A DNA stretch of 12,599 bases from assembly GCA_020049245.1 (NCBI GenBank), contig JAIFLB010000202.1, positions 1-12,599 on the forward strand. Reading direction: 5' to 3'. How positions within the stretch are numbered: position 1 is the first letter of the stretch; each line of letters starts with the position of its first letter. Position numbers and translations under genes: made by a program. This stretch comes from Betaproteobacteria bacterium. Lineage in GTDB: Bacteria > Pseudomonadota > Gammaproteobacteria > Burkholderiales > Thiobacillaceae. The notes below the pieces were generated by a model. It had not been told where the DNA came from, ran no database searches, and was given only the letters and a program-made list of their open reading frames with translations. Below, piece after piece: positions 7,220-12,599 of the stretch.

Positions 7220-7479
7220 CTGACCACAGCAAGTTCGAGGCGCTAACAAGGCCCTCCGCCAGCGGCCCGGAAGTCACCAAAGCCGGTTTGTCCTGTCATA
7301 CGGAAGCGGCAAAGCATGAGCAGAAAACCAAGCACTGGACCTGGGCGTTCATGAACCCGGAAACCAGGCAGCGACTCGGCAAGAAACATGTCATCAACAA
7401 CTTCTGCACCGTCTGCCACGTCGGTTATGGCTGGAAGGACGAGAAATTCGACTTCGCCGCGCAGGAAAACGTCGATTAA
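7138..7479 (+). pseudogene. Fragment of an octaheme tetrathionate-reductase-type cytochrome c
   Basis: Within this 113-codon frame, residues 28-113 (from ADHSKFEALTRP to FAAQENVD) closely resemble the N-terminal region of the octaheme tetrathionate reductase family: GPEVTK, then SCHTEAAK, KHWTW, GKKHVINNFC and CHVGYGWKD. The first haem site is broken, with AGLSCH where a Cys is expected in place of Gly50, so no CxxCH remains there. Around C90 the family has a stretch of about a dozen residues between NNFC and the next haem site; here NNFC runs straight into TVCH, so an in-frame deletion of about 36 bp is likely. A stop at 7477-7479 ends the frame just where the next haem-binding Cys should come. 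Full-length proteins carry eight haems over about 450-500 residues, so this is a dead N-terminal remnant. Upstream of codon 28 no proper signal peptide was seen. Confidence 0.65.
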
Positions 7480-7543
7480 TGCAGAATCAATCATTCTGAG
7501 AGATACGACTGACAGCTCGACACCCACTTTGCCAATCAACAGC

Positions 7544-8545
7544 ATGAATCCTTTGTCTGGCATGGATCACGACATCCTGCTTGAAACCATCGTCGCGATC
7601 ACCGAACAGCGTGATCAGCAATCGCTCGAACTCAGTCTGCTGGCCTCGCTGCGAGAAATGCTGCAACCCTCCGCAAGCGGCTTTCTCGACCTGCAAACCA
7701 GGAGCAAACCGAACAAGACGCCATCCTTCACGCTGCAGGGATTTGTTGTGCCGGATACCGTTATCGCGGAGGCGATGACGTTGTCCGACTACGATTTCAA
7801 TCAGATCGAATCAGACCCGCTGATTTACATGTTGTGCATGATGGGTTCAGGCAAAGGCAGTCTGCGTCGCGTGTTGATTGTCGGCCTGCCGAGCTGGAAT
7901 GAAACCAGCGAACGCTTGCTGGTCGGCATGGTGCGGGTTTATCAGAACTTCATGAAACTGATGAGCGACAGTGAAAAAGACACGCTCACCGGCCTGGAGA
8001 ACCGCCGCAAGCTGGAATCCTTTCTCGCCTCCCGCCTGACCGCCCGCCTGCATGCACGGCGGGAAACCGACAAGTCGGTCGTCGGGCCAGGGAATCATGA
8101 ATATCTCGCCGTGCTCGACCTGGACAAGTTCAAGCGCATCAACGACACCTACGGCCATCTGATTGGCGACGAGGTGCTGCTCAGCTTCGCCAATATTCTG
8201 CGCAGTTCATTGCGCGACAACGACCGTTCCTTCCGATATGGCGGCGAGGAATTCATCGTTGTGCTGCAAGACGTCACTGCCGAACAGGCCGAAGCCGTGC
8301 TGGAAAGATTGCGCACCAATGTGGCGCAGCACAGTTTTCCACAAGTCGGCCAGGTCACCGTCAGCATCGGTTACACCATGCTCGACCGCCAGGATTTGCC
8401 AACCCAGGTCATCGAAGAAGCCGACAAGGCGCTTTATTACGCCAAGGAACACGGGCGCAACCAGATCCGTGAATACGCTGCGCTGCGCGACTTGGGCGTG
8501 GTGCAGGACACACACCAGAACGAAGGTTCGATCGAACTGTTCTGA
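7544..8545 (+). CDS. GGDEF diguanylate cyclase with an N-terminal sensory region
   Basis: The protein is 333 residues and appears complete. Residues 1-140 start MNPLSGMDHDILLETIVAIT and look like a small GAF-like cytoplasmic sensor; no membrane helix is evident. The GGDEF domain (about 141-312) has LTGLENRR at 148-155, the metal-site Asp in DLDKFKRIND at 192-201, and an intact GGEEF at 233-237. R224-D-N-D227 lies five residues before it, a canonical inhibitory I-site. It should make c-di-GMP from two GTP and be subject to product inhibition. The start is uncertain: ATG 7544 and ATG 7562 are both possible and neither has a clear ribosome binding site. The frame is also open upstream to 7388, through the cytochrome remnant, but that part looks like a shadow. 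It is not obviously in an operon and converges on the CusS-like kinase gene. Confidence 0.88.
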   Translation: MNPLSGMDHDILLETIVAITEQRDQQSLELSLLASLREMLQPSASGFLDLQTRSKPNKTPSFTLQGFVVPDTVIAEAMTLSDYDFNQIESDPLIYMLCMMGSGKGSLRRVLIVGLPSWNETSERLLVGMVRVYQNFMKLMSDSEKDTLTGLENRRKLESFLASRLTARLHARRETDKSVVGPGNHEYLAVLDLDKFKRINDTYGHLIGDEVLLSFANILRSSLRDNDRSFRYGGEEFIVVLQDVTAEQAEAVLERLRTNVAQHSFPQVGQVTVSIGYTMLDRQDLPTQVIEEADKALYYAKEHGRNQIREYAALRDLGVVQDTHQNEGSIELF

Positions 8546-8572
8546 CCCCAAAAAGGGGAAGCACTCAGCTCA

Positions 8573-9943
8573 TCAAAACAGAAACTGAAAACGCGTGCAT
8601 CCGGCGTTGGAAACAACCTGCACGCTGCCACCGTGCGCCGTCACGATTGATTTCACAATCGCCAGACCGAGGCCGGCGCCGGCCTCTCCTTCGCGTTGAC
8701 GCGCCGGATCAACCCGATAGAAGCGATCAAACAGGCGAGGCAGATGTTCAGGCGCGATATCCGCCCCCGGGTTCTCGACACTGACGCTCAGATGCCCCTG
8801 CACCGATGCGAGCCGGACCCAGACCGTATTGCCTGGCGTGGTATGGCGTATTGCATTCACCAACAGATTGCTCAATGCCCGCCGCAACATCAGGCGATCG
8901 CCGTGCAAAGGCGGCGCCTGCGCTTGGCGCAGGTCTTCCAGCGCCAGCGTGACACCACGTTCTTCTGCCCAGGCATCGAAATAATCGAACAGCGCCCGTG
9001 TCTCGCCGCTCAGGTCAATTTCGCCCTGCCCGGGTTGCAGCAAGCCATTGTCGGCCTGGGCGAGAAACAACATGTCGGCAATCATCTGCGCCATGCGTTC
9101 GTATTCCTCCAGGCTGGAATAGAGGATTTCACGATATTGCTCACCGCCTGCATCGCCCTCGCGGGCGCCGTTCAGCGCCACCTGGGTCTGGGTCATCAGA
9201 TTGCTGATCGGCGTGCGCAACTCATGCGCGATGTCGGAAGAGAACTCGTTGAGGCGCCGGAAACTGTCCTCCAGCCGTGCCAGCATCGCATTGAATGCCG
9301 CCACCAGGGTCTCGATCTCGGCCGGCACCTGGCTTTCCGGCAGTCGTTCGCTGAGGCGACTGGCCTCGATCTGCGCCGCCATCGCCACCACCCGACGCAG
9401 CGGGCGCAGGCCGGCGCGGGTGGCGATCCAGCCCAGACCCGCAGTCAGCAATGCGGCCAGCGCGGTCAGCATGGCCAGCGTGCGACGAAATTCGCGCATG
9501 AATGCTTCGTGATGGCTGATGTCTTGTGCAATAGCGATGCTGAAGGGTGGCGCATGCGCCGTTTTCAAACCGACCAGAACACCCCGATAGGCATGCCGAG
9601 CGTCGTCCCAGGCCAGCCATTGCAGCGTATCGCCGGCACGCTGTTGCGGGAACCGAACGCTGCCGGAAGTAAACCAGACGCTGCCATCCGCAGCGAAAAC
9701 CGTGACCTGCAGATGATGATGCCCGACCAGCGCATTTTCCAGTTGCGCCGGCACCGCAGCCAGCGCGGCGGCGGTGGGCGCGCTGTCGATCAGGTTGCGC
9801 ACCAGACTCAACTTGCCCTCGATCTCATGCCGATCCATCTCGATGAAGTGATTCTCCACCGCGCTGGCGGCGAACAGCAGCGACAAGCGTGCAGTCAACG
9901 AAAGCGCGTTCAGGTTCAGATTCGAACTCAAGTTCAAATTCAT
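8573..9943 (-). CDS. CusS/CopS-type heavy-metal sensor histidine kinase, first membrane helix shortened
   Basis: The 456-residue protein follows the CusS plan: short N-terminus, periplasmic sensor about 30-155 (with HHH at 75-77), second membrane helix at about 156-174, HAMP 175-228, H-box AHELRTP with H240, N-box SNLLVNAIRH with N363, ENPG at 390-393 where CusS-type kinases often have it, and GAGLGLAIVK at 422-431. These kinases sense Cu(I)/Ag(I) or related metals in the periplasm. The first membrane helix is abnormal: RLSLLFAASA is followed at once by VENHFIEMD. In E. coli CusS about 22 residues separate the equivalent Arg-Leu and VKVHF, against 8 here, so about 14 residues (42 bp) seem lost in frame. 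About a dozen hydrophobic residues remain, short for spanning the membrane. The start overlaps the regulator's stop by ATGA. The N-terminus MNLNLSSNLNLN is encoded by degenerate hexamer repeats. Confidence 0.88.
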   Translation of the reverse strand: MNLNLSSNLNLNALSLTARLSLLFAASAVENHFIEMDRHEIEGKLSLVRNLIDSAPTAAALAAVPAQLENALVGHHHLQVTVFAADGSVWFTSGSVRFPQQRAGDTLQWLAWDDARHAYRGVLVGLKTAHAPPFSIAIAQDISHHEAFMREFRRTLAMLTALAALLTAGLGWIATRAGLRPLRRVVAMAAQIEASRLSERLPESQVPAEIETLVAAFNAMLARLEDSFRRLNEFSSDIAHELRTPISNLMTQTQVALNGAREGDAGGEQYREILYSSLEEYERMAQMIADMLFLAQADNGLLQPGQGEIDLSGETRALFDYFDAWAEERGVTLALEDLRQAQAPPLHGDRLMLRRALSNLLVNAIRHTTPGNTVWVRLASVQGHLSVSVENPGADIAPEHLPRLFDRFYRVDPARQREGEAGAGLGLAIVKSIVTAHGGSVQVVSNAGCTRFQFLF

Positions 9944-9944
9944 G
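9909..9944. repeat. Degenerate TTCARN hexamer repeats at the kinase start
   Basis: Six consecutive 6-mers, TTCAGG, TTCAGA, TTCGAA, CTCAAG, TTCAAA and TTCATG, run through the kinase start and code on the minus strand for alternating Asn-Leu. The unit of 6 keeps the frame. It is probably an old slippage tract at an unconstrained N-terminus. Confidence 0.5.
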
Positions 9945-10586
9945 CGGGTTGCGCTGCCGGCGCTTCCAGCCGATACCCCATGCCGCGCACGGTCTGGATC
10001 AACTTCGGCTCGAAACCGTCATCGACCTTGGCGCGCAGGCGGCGCACCGCCACCTCGACCACATTGGTATCGCTGTCGAAGTTCATGTCCCACACCTGGG
10101 AAGCAATTCCTTGGCGGTCAGGTCGATTCGTTTACCGGCGCGCAAGGCGCGACGGCTGAGCAGATCGAGTTCCAGATCGGCCACCTTCAACAGGGTCGGC
10201 TCGATACTGCTCTTGCCGCGCCGCAGCAGGCTGCGCACCCGCGCCAGCAGTTCAATGAATGCGAACGGTTTGACCAGATAATCGTCGGCGCCGAGTTCGA
10301 GCCCCTTGACCCGGTCGGCGACCTGATCACGCGCGGTGAGAAACAGCACCGGCATGCTCATGCCGGCGCGCCGCACGCCTTCCAGTACTTGCCAGCCATC
10401 CAGGCCGGGCAGCATGACATCGAGGATCAGCAGGTCATAAGCCTGCTTGCCCGCCTCAATGTTGCAGGCCAGATGCAGCCCATCCCAACCGTCGCGCGCC
10501 AGGTCGACGACCATGCCGGCTTCGGTCAGGCCTTGCTTCAGGTAATCGCCCGTTTTGGGCTCGTCTTCGACGATCAGTATTTTCAT
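9940..10586 (-). pseudogene. CusR/CopR-type response regulator disrupted by a ~58-nt deletion
   Basis: The receiver domain from ATG 10586 is intact: MKILIVEDEPKTGDYL, phosphoacceptor D56 in LLILDVMLPG, T84, K106 in LVKPFAF. The start of the winged-helix domain follows to residue 160 (IDLTAKE). There the frame changes and stops at 10083-10085 after seven unrelated residues. In another frame the C-terminal half is perfect family sequence, SQVWDMNFDSDTNVVEVAVR through KLIQTVRGMGYRLE to a TGA at 9940-9942. Compared with E. coli CusR (KEFTLLEFF...SLIASQVWD), about 20 residues between KEF and SQVWD are gone. The arithmetic fits a 58-nt loss: 647 nt present plus 58 gives 705, a whole 235 codons. The junction is at about 10104/10105. 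A 167-residue product would keep phosphorylation but not DNA recognition. Either the regulator is dead or the assembly is wrong here. Confidence 0.85.
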
Positions 10587-10600
10587 TACAGATTTGTAAT
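10585..10600. promoter_or_regulatory. Putative CusR/CopR operator between divergent metal genes
   Basis: ATTACAGATTTGTAAT is a perfect 6-bp inverted repeat with a 4-nt centre. It resembles the TTACA-N4-TGTAA style dyads and direct half-sites reported for CopR/PcoR/CusR family regulators. It lies between the divergent regulator and outer-membrane-factor genes, and it overlaps the regulator's own start codon (CAT at 10584-10586). A regulator bound there could repress or time its own expression while activating the efflux operon. The match is from memory of the family's sites, so the assignment is inference. Confidence 0.6.
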
Positions 10601-10639
10601 CCTGCGGTCAGGCTTGCGTTGGCATGCAGACCGCAGGAT
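10599..10639 (+). promoter_or_regulatory. Leader hairpin enclosing the ribosome binding site of the outer-membrane-factor gene
   Basis: ATCCTGCGGTC at 10599-10609 and GACCGCAGGAT at 10629-10639 are perfect 11-bp inverted arms with a 19-nt loop. The right arm contains AGGA at 10635-10638, the ribosome binding site for ATG 10647, and covers the alternative ATG at 10638. In mRNA the stem would hide the binding site. It could also be a DNA operator; the sequence alone does not decide. Confidence 0.5.
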
Positions 10640-10646
10640 GGCAGGC

Positions 10647-11849
10647 ATGAAACCCGGATACAAGTCACGCTGCCTGCTCGTCTGTGCCTGCATGGGTGCG
10701 TTGTTCAGCCTGCCGGCCCAGGCCAATGTGCTGGCAGATGCGCTGGAACACGCCTGGGCAAGGCATCCGCAAGCCAACGCACTCGAAGCCCGCACCGGCG
10801 AGGCCGCCGCACGCGCCGAAATTGCGCGTGGTCTGACGCCCGGCCCGGCCGCGCTTTCGCTGGGCCTGCTGGATGACCGGATCGGCAGCCGGCACGGCAA
10901 ACAGGAATGGGAAGTCGAGCTGGCAACGCCACTCTGGCTGCCCGGACAGAAGGCCGCGCTGGCCGGCGAAGCGGCGCGATTGGCGGAACAGGTCGAGGCA
11001 AAACGCGCCGCGTTGCGACTGGAACTGGCCGGCGAATTGCGCGCCGCTGCCTGGGCTTTGACCACACTGGAGAGTGATGTGCTGCGCCGCTATCGCACCG
11101 GCGATCTGGCCCGGATCGATGCGAATCTGGCGCGCAATGAAACCTTGTCGGCCCAGACCGACAGTCTGCAAGCCGATGCGGCCTTGCGCCAGGCGGAAGG
11201 CGTCTGGCGCAATCTGACCGGCATGGCGGCGCCAGCCCGGATCGAGGCGGAGGCGCTGCCCAAGCTAGGCTATCCACCCGAACCCTCCGCCAAGGATGCG
11301 TCGATCGACGCTTCTTTGCTCCAGCATCCCGAGTTGGCTGCTGCGCTGAATGCGGAACAGATCGCCCAGGCCCGCCTCAACCTGGCCCGAACAACGCGCC
11401 GCGATGCGCCCGAAATCGGCCTGCGCCTGCAGCGTGAACGCAGCGATAGCAGCGCAGCCTTCGGCCATGCCATCGGCATCCAGTTGACCCTGCCGTTTTC
11501 CTCCGGCCCGCGTCTGCGCCACGAAACTGCCGCCGCCCGAGCCAACCTGCTGCAGGCCACGGCGGAACAGGCCTTGACCCGGCAACGCCTCGATCTTGGC
11601 GTGGCGCAGGCGCGCCGTGAACTGGCATTGATCGAGCAACAAGGAGATATAGCCGGCATCCAGCGCGAACTCACCGCCGACACGCTGGCGCTGGCTGAAA
11701 CCGCTTTCCGTCTCGGGGAATCCGATCTGGCCGGCTTGCTGCGTGCGCGCGCCGCCGCCTTCGAGGCAGAAGCCCGGCTCAGCCGCCAGAAAGCCGCACG
11801 CGGCCAGGCAATTTCGCAACTCAAGCAAGCACTCGGACAGATGCCATGA
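10647..11849 (+). CDS. CzcC/CusC-like outer-membrane factor of an RND metal efflux system
   Basis: The 400-residue protein is a TolC-family outer-membrane efflux protein, closest in style to CzcC-type factors of heavy-metal RND pumps. Residues 1-27 form a signal peptide (CLLVCACMGALFSLPAQA). The rest is alanine-rich helix with family phrases: ALEHAWARHPQANALEAR, VELATPLWLPGQKAAL at 90-105, RTGDLARIDANLARNE at 150-165, VWRNLTG at 186-192, IQLTLPFSSGPRLR at 278-291 and FRLGESDLAGLLRARAA. It would form the trimeric channel of a CBA pump. At 400 residues it is short. Between AAWAL and ESDVLRRYR about 20 residues of helix expected from the family seem to be absent, in frame. I chose ATG 10647, with AGGA 8 nt upstream, over ATG 10638; an open frame back to 9942 runs through the regulator gene and is rejected. 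It overlaps the next gene by ATGA. Confidence 0.85.
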   Translation: MKPGYKSRCLLVCACMGALFSLPAQANVLADALEHAWARHPQANALEARTGEAAARAEIARGLTPGPAALSLGLLDDRIGSRHGKQEWEVELATPLWLPGQKAALAGEAARLAEQVEAKRAALRLELAGELRAAAWALTTLESDVLRRYRTGDLARIDANLARNETLSAQTDSLQADAALRQAEGVWRNLTGMAAPARIEAEALPKLGYPPEPSAKDASIDASLLQHPELAAALNAEQIAQARLNLARTTRRDAPEIGLRLQRERSDSSAAFGHAIGIQLTLPFSSGPRLRHETAAARANLLQATAEQALTRQRLDLGVAQARRELALIEQQGDIAGIQRELTADTLALAETAFRLGESDLAGLLRARAAAFEAEARLSRQKAARGQAISQLKQALGQMP

Positions 11850-12391
11850 TTTCTCGCGTATTTACCCTGGCCTGGCTGGCCCTGCCGCTGGCTTTGTTGC
11901 TGACCTCATCAGCCTGGTCGCACGGTGGTGAAGAACACAGCCATGCCGACGACGCTCCGCCCGCCGCCGCTTCGATGCCCTCTCCGCAGCCCCGCGCCAG
12001 CGCGCAAAGCGAGGAATTCGAACTGGTTGCGGTGCTGGCTGAACAAACACTGACGCTCTATCTGGATCAATACGCCAGCAATGCGCCGGTGGTCGATGCC
12101 CGGATTGAACTCGAAAGCGGTGCTTTCAAAGCCGTCGCCAAACAGATCGAACCCGGCGTCTATCGCTTGTCCGGCAAAGCCTTTGCGAAACCCGGAAAGT
12201 ACCCGCTGCTGTTCTCGCTGCAGACCGCCGATTCCGCTGACCTGCTGTCCGCGACGCTGGAAGTCGCTCAACCGGCAGCCGAAGCGGCCAACCCCGATAG
12301 CAAAGCGCCAGATCAGCGCATCGTCTGGGGTGCTGCGTCGTTACTACTGCTGGCCGGAATCGGCTTCGTTCTGCTGCGGAGGCGAAAATGA
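11846..12391 (+). CDS. HGGEEHSH periplasmic protein of an RND metal-efflux operon, C-terminal anchor
   Basis: The 181-residue protein starts at an ATG that overlaps the previous stop (ATGA). Residues 1-25 are a signal peptide ending SSAWS. The mature protein opens with HGGEEHSHADD (26-36), rich in His and acidic residues and probably able to bind metal. Residues 55-142 form a beta-rich domain (EEFELVAVL, LTLYLDQYASNAPVVDARIE, GVYRLSG, YPLLFSLQTADSADLLSATL), like the N-terminal extension of some CusB/CzcB adaptors and the stand-alone proteins in such operons. Residues 159-177 form a hydrophobic helix followed by RRRK, so the protein would be tethered to the inner membrane facing the periplasm. 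Function is not established; a metal-sequestering or delivery role for the pump is inference. Its stop overlaps ATG 12388 of the next frame. Confidence 0.8.
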   Translation: MISRVFTLAWLALPLALLLTSSAWSHGGEEHSHADDAPPAAASMPSPQPRASAQSEEFELVAVLAEQTLTLYLDQYASNAPVVDARIELESGAFKAVAKQIEPGVYRLSGKAFAKPGKYPLLFSLQTADSADLLSATLEVAQPAAEAANPDSKAPDQRIVWGAASLLLLAGIGFVLLRRRK

Positions 12392-12599
12392 ACCATGTAG
12401 GTTGCGCTCGCTGGGAACACCCCGGATTCGTAAGCCCGGTAGGATGGGCCAAGCGCAGCGGGCCCATCACTCGGCAGGTTGATGGGCCCGCTGCGCTTGG
12501 CCCATCCTACCTCTTGGCTTTTTGGGGCAATGGGCAATCCCGGATAAACCTGACCGGATCAATAGCAACTTGCTTGTTGTTGTTGTTTGCATTGTTGTC
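12388..12599 (+). CDS. 5' end of the probable CusB/CzcB-type RND adaptor gene, with an in-frame insert
   Basis: The frame from ATG 12388, which overlaps the previous stop as ATGA, is open to the window edge (70 codons). Codons 1-2 (M-N) are followed by 52 codons that translate a palindromic repeat, and then by LTGSIATCLLLLFALL. Removing 156 bp between the AACC at 12391-12394 and the AACC at 12547-12550 gives MNLTGSIATCLLLLFALL, a reasonable signal-peptide start placed exactly where the adaptor is expected, after the outer-membrane factor and the HGGEEHSH protein. The adaptor identity is inferred from gene order only, since no diagnostic domain lies in the window. If translated through, the product has a 52-residue polar preface before its signal sequence. 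A start inside or after the insert is possible, but the ATG at 12530 is out of frame and stops at once. Confidence 0.55.
   Translation, partial: MNHVGCARWEHPGFVSPVGWAKRSGPITRQVDGPAALGPSYLLAFWGNGQSRINLTGSIATCLLLLFALL
12391..12550. mobile_element. Possible 156-bp palindrome-bearing insertion (MITE/REP-like)
   Basis: AACC occurs at 12391-12394 and 12547-12550, within ATGAACC and ATAAACC. The repeat distance is 156 bp, a multiple of 3, and removing one unit restores a sensible gene start. The segment contains the 32-bp inverted repeat and two CCCGGAT copies (12421-12427 and 12539-12545). A 4-bp duplication could be a target site duplication or chance. No terminal inverted repeats were seen at the outer ends and there is no transposase. 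Confidence 0.5.
12438..12511. repeat. Perfect 32-bp inverted repeat (REP/MITE-like hairpin)
   Basis: Arms at 12438-12469 and 12480-12511 are exact reverse complements over 32 bp with a 10-nt loop. The arm begins GGTAGGATGGGCC and ends GGGCCCATCA. Similar GTAGGRTGGGC...GCCCATC units recur as intergenic repeats in many beta- and gammaproteobacteria, as I recall. It lies inside the proposed 156-bp insert. It would form a very stable hairpin in DNA or mRNA. Confidence 0.9.

Noticed and set aside
7388..7543. Longer start for the diguanylate cyclase at 7388
   Set aside because: The added 52 residues are an alternate-frame reading of the cytochrome remnant (Ser/Thr/Arg-rich) and do not look like part of the domain.
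8526..8537. Perfect 12-bp palindrome GTTCGATCGAAC
   Set aside because: It lies inside the last codons of the cyclase, where a short palindrome is easily explained by chance and codon choice.
8546..8558. CCCC-AAAAA-GGGG hairpin as a terminator between converging genes
   Set aside because: A four-pair stem without a T-run is too weak to call.
8696..10159. Plus-strand open frame of 487 codons
   Set aside because: It is antisense to the kinase gene, and its translation is rich in Arg, Gln and His with no family features, typical of a shadow in GC-rich DNA.
9942..10646. Upstream extension of the outer-membrane-factor frame to 9942
   Set aside because: It runs antisense to the regulator gene, is not protein-like, and would bury the clear signal peptide that starts at 10647.
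1..12599. tRNA, rRNA, CRISPR array, transposase or phage genes
   Set aside because: None could be seen by eye on either strand; the only repeat structures are the short ones listed.

Overview
The window looks like a betaproteobacterial (or closely related proteobacterial) chromosome segment. GC is fairly high. The gene families are a CusR/CopR-CusS type metal two-component system, an NnrS remnant behind an FNR/DNR-type box, a second RlmN-like enzyme, and several c-di-GMP and HDOD signalling proteins. No rRNA, tRNA, CRISPR array, transposase or phage gene was recognised. The taxonomic call is inference from gene content and protein style only.

Layout. (1) 1-970: the 5' end of an unidentified secreted protein and a badly deleted nnrS remnant, both on the minus strand, behind a perfect TTGAT-N4-ATCAA palindrome at 715-728. 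(2) 971-2356, plus strand: a small membrane-anchored basic protein, then an RlmN/Cfr-family radical SAM enzyme with all catalytic cysteines. (3) 2344-6703, minus strand: a translationally coupled pair, an HDOD-GAF-histidine kinase followed by a REC-PAS-degenerate GGDEF-EAL response regulator. This is a plausible phosphorelay ending in c-di-GMP hydrolysis. (4) 6704-7479: an AT-richer intergenic stretch and two decayed plus-strand fragments, one DUF302-like and one the N-terminus of an octaheme tetrathionate-reductase-type cytochrome. (5) 7544-8545: an intact GGEEF diguanylate cyclase. (6) 8573-12599: a metal-efflux locus. A CusS-like kinase and a frameshifted CusR/CopR regulator (ATGA overlap) lie on the minus strand. 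Divergent from them are a CzcC/CusC-like outer-membrane factor, an HGGEEHSH periplasmic protein (ATGA overlap), and the first codons of what is probably the RND adaptor gene. A TTACA-N4-TGTAA dyad sits between the divergent units.

Two themes stand out. First, many genes carry internal losses relative to the families as I know them: nnrS (most of the gene, plus a frameshift), the octaheme cytochrome, copR (about 58 nt, frameshift), the copS first membrane helix (about 14 residues) and perhaps the outer-membrane factor (about 20 residues). Either the locus is decaying by short deletions or the assembled sequence has errors. Second, the adaptor gene seems to carry a 156-bp palindrome-bearing insert just after its start codon. 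The insert is flanked by AACC, contains no stop, and keeps the frame; removing it restores a signal-peptide-like N-terminus.

The best biology here is the HDOD kinase/EAL relay next to a separate diguanylate cyclase, and the in-frame insert at the head of the efflux adaptor gene.
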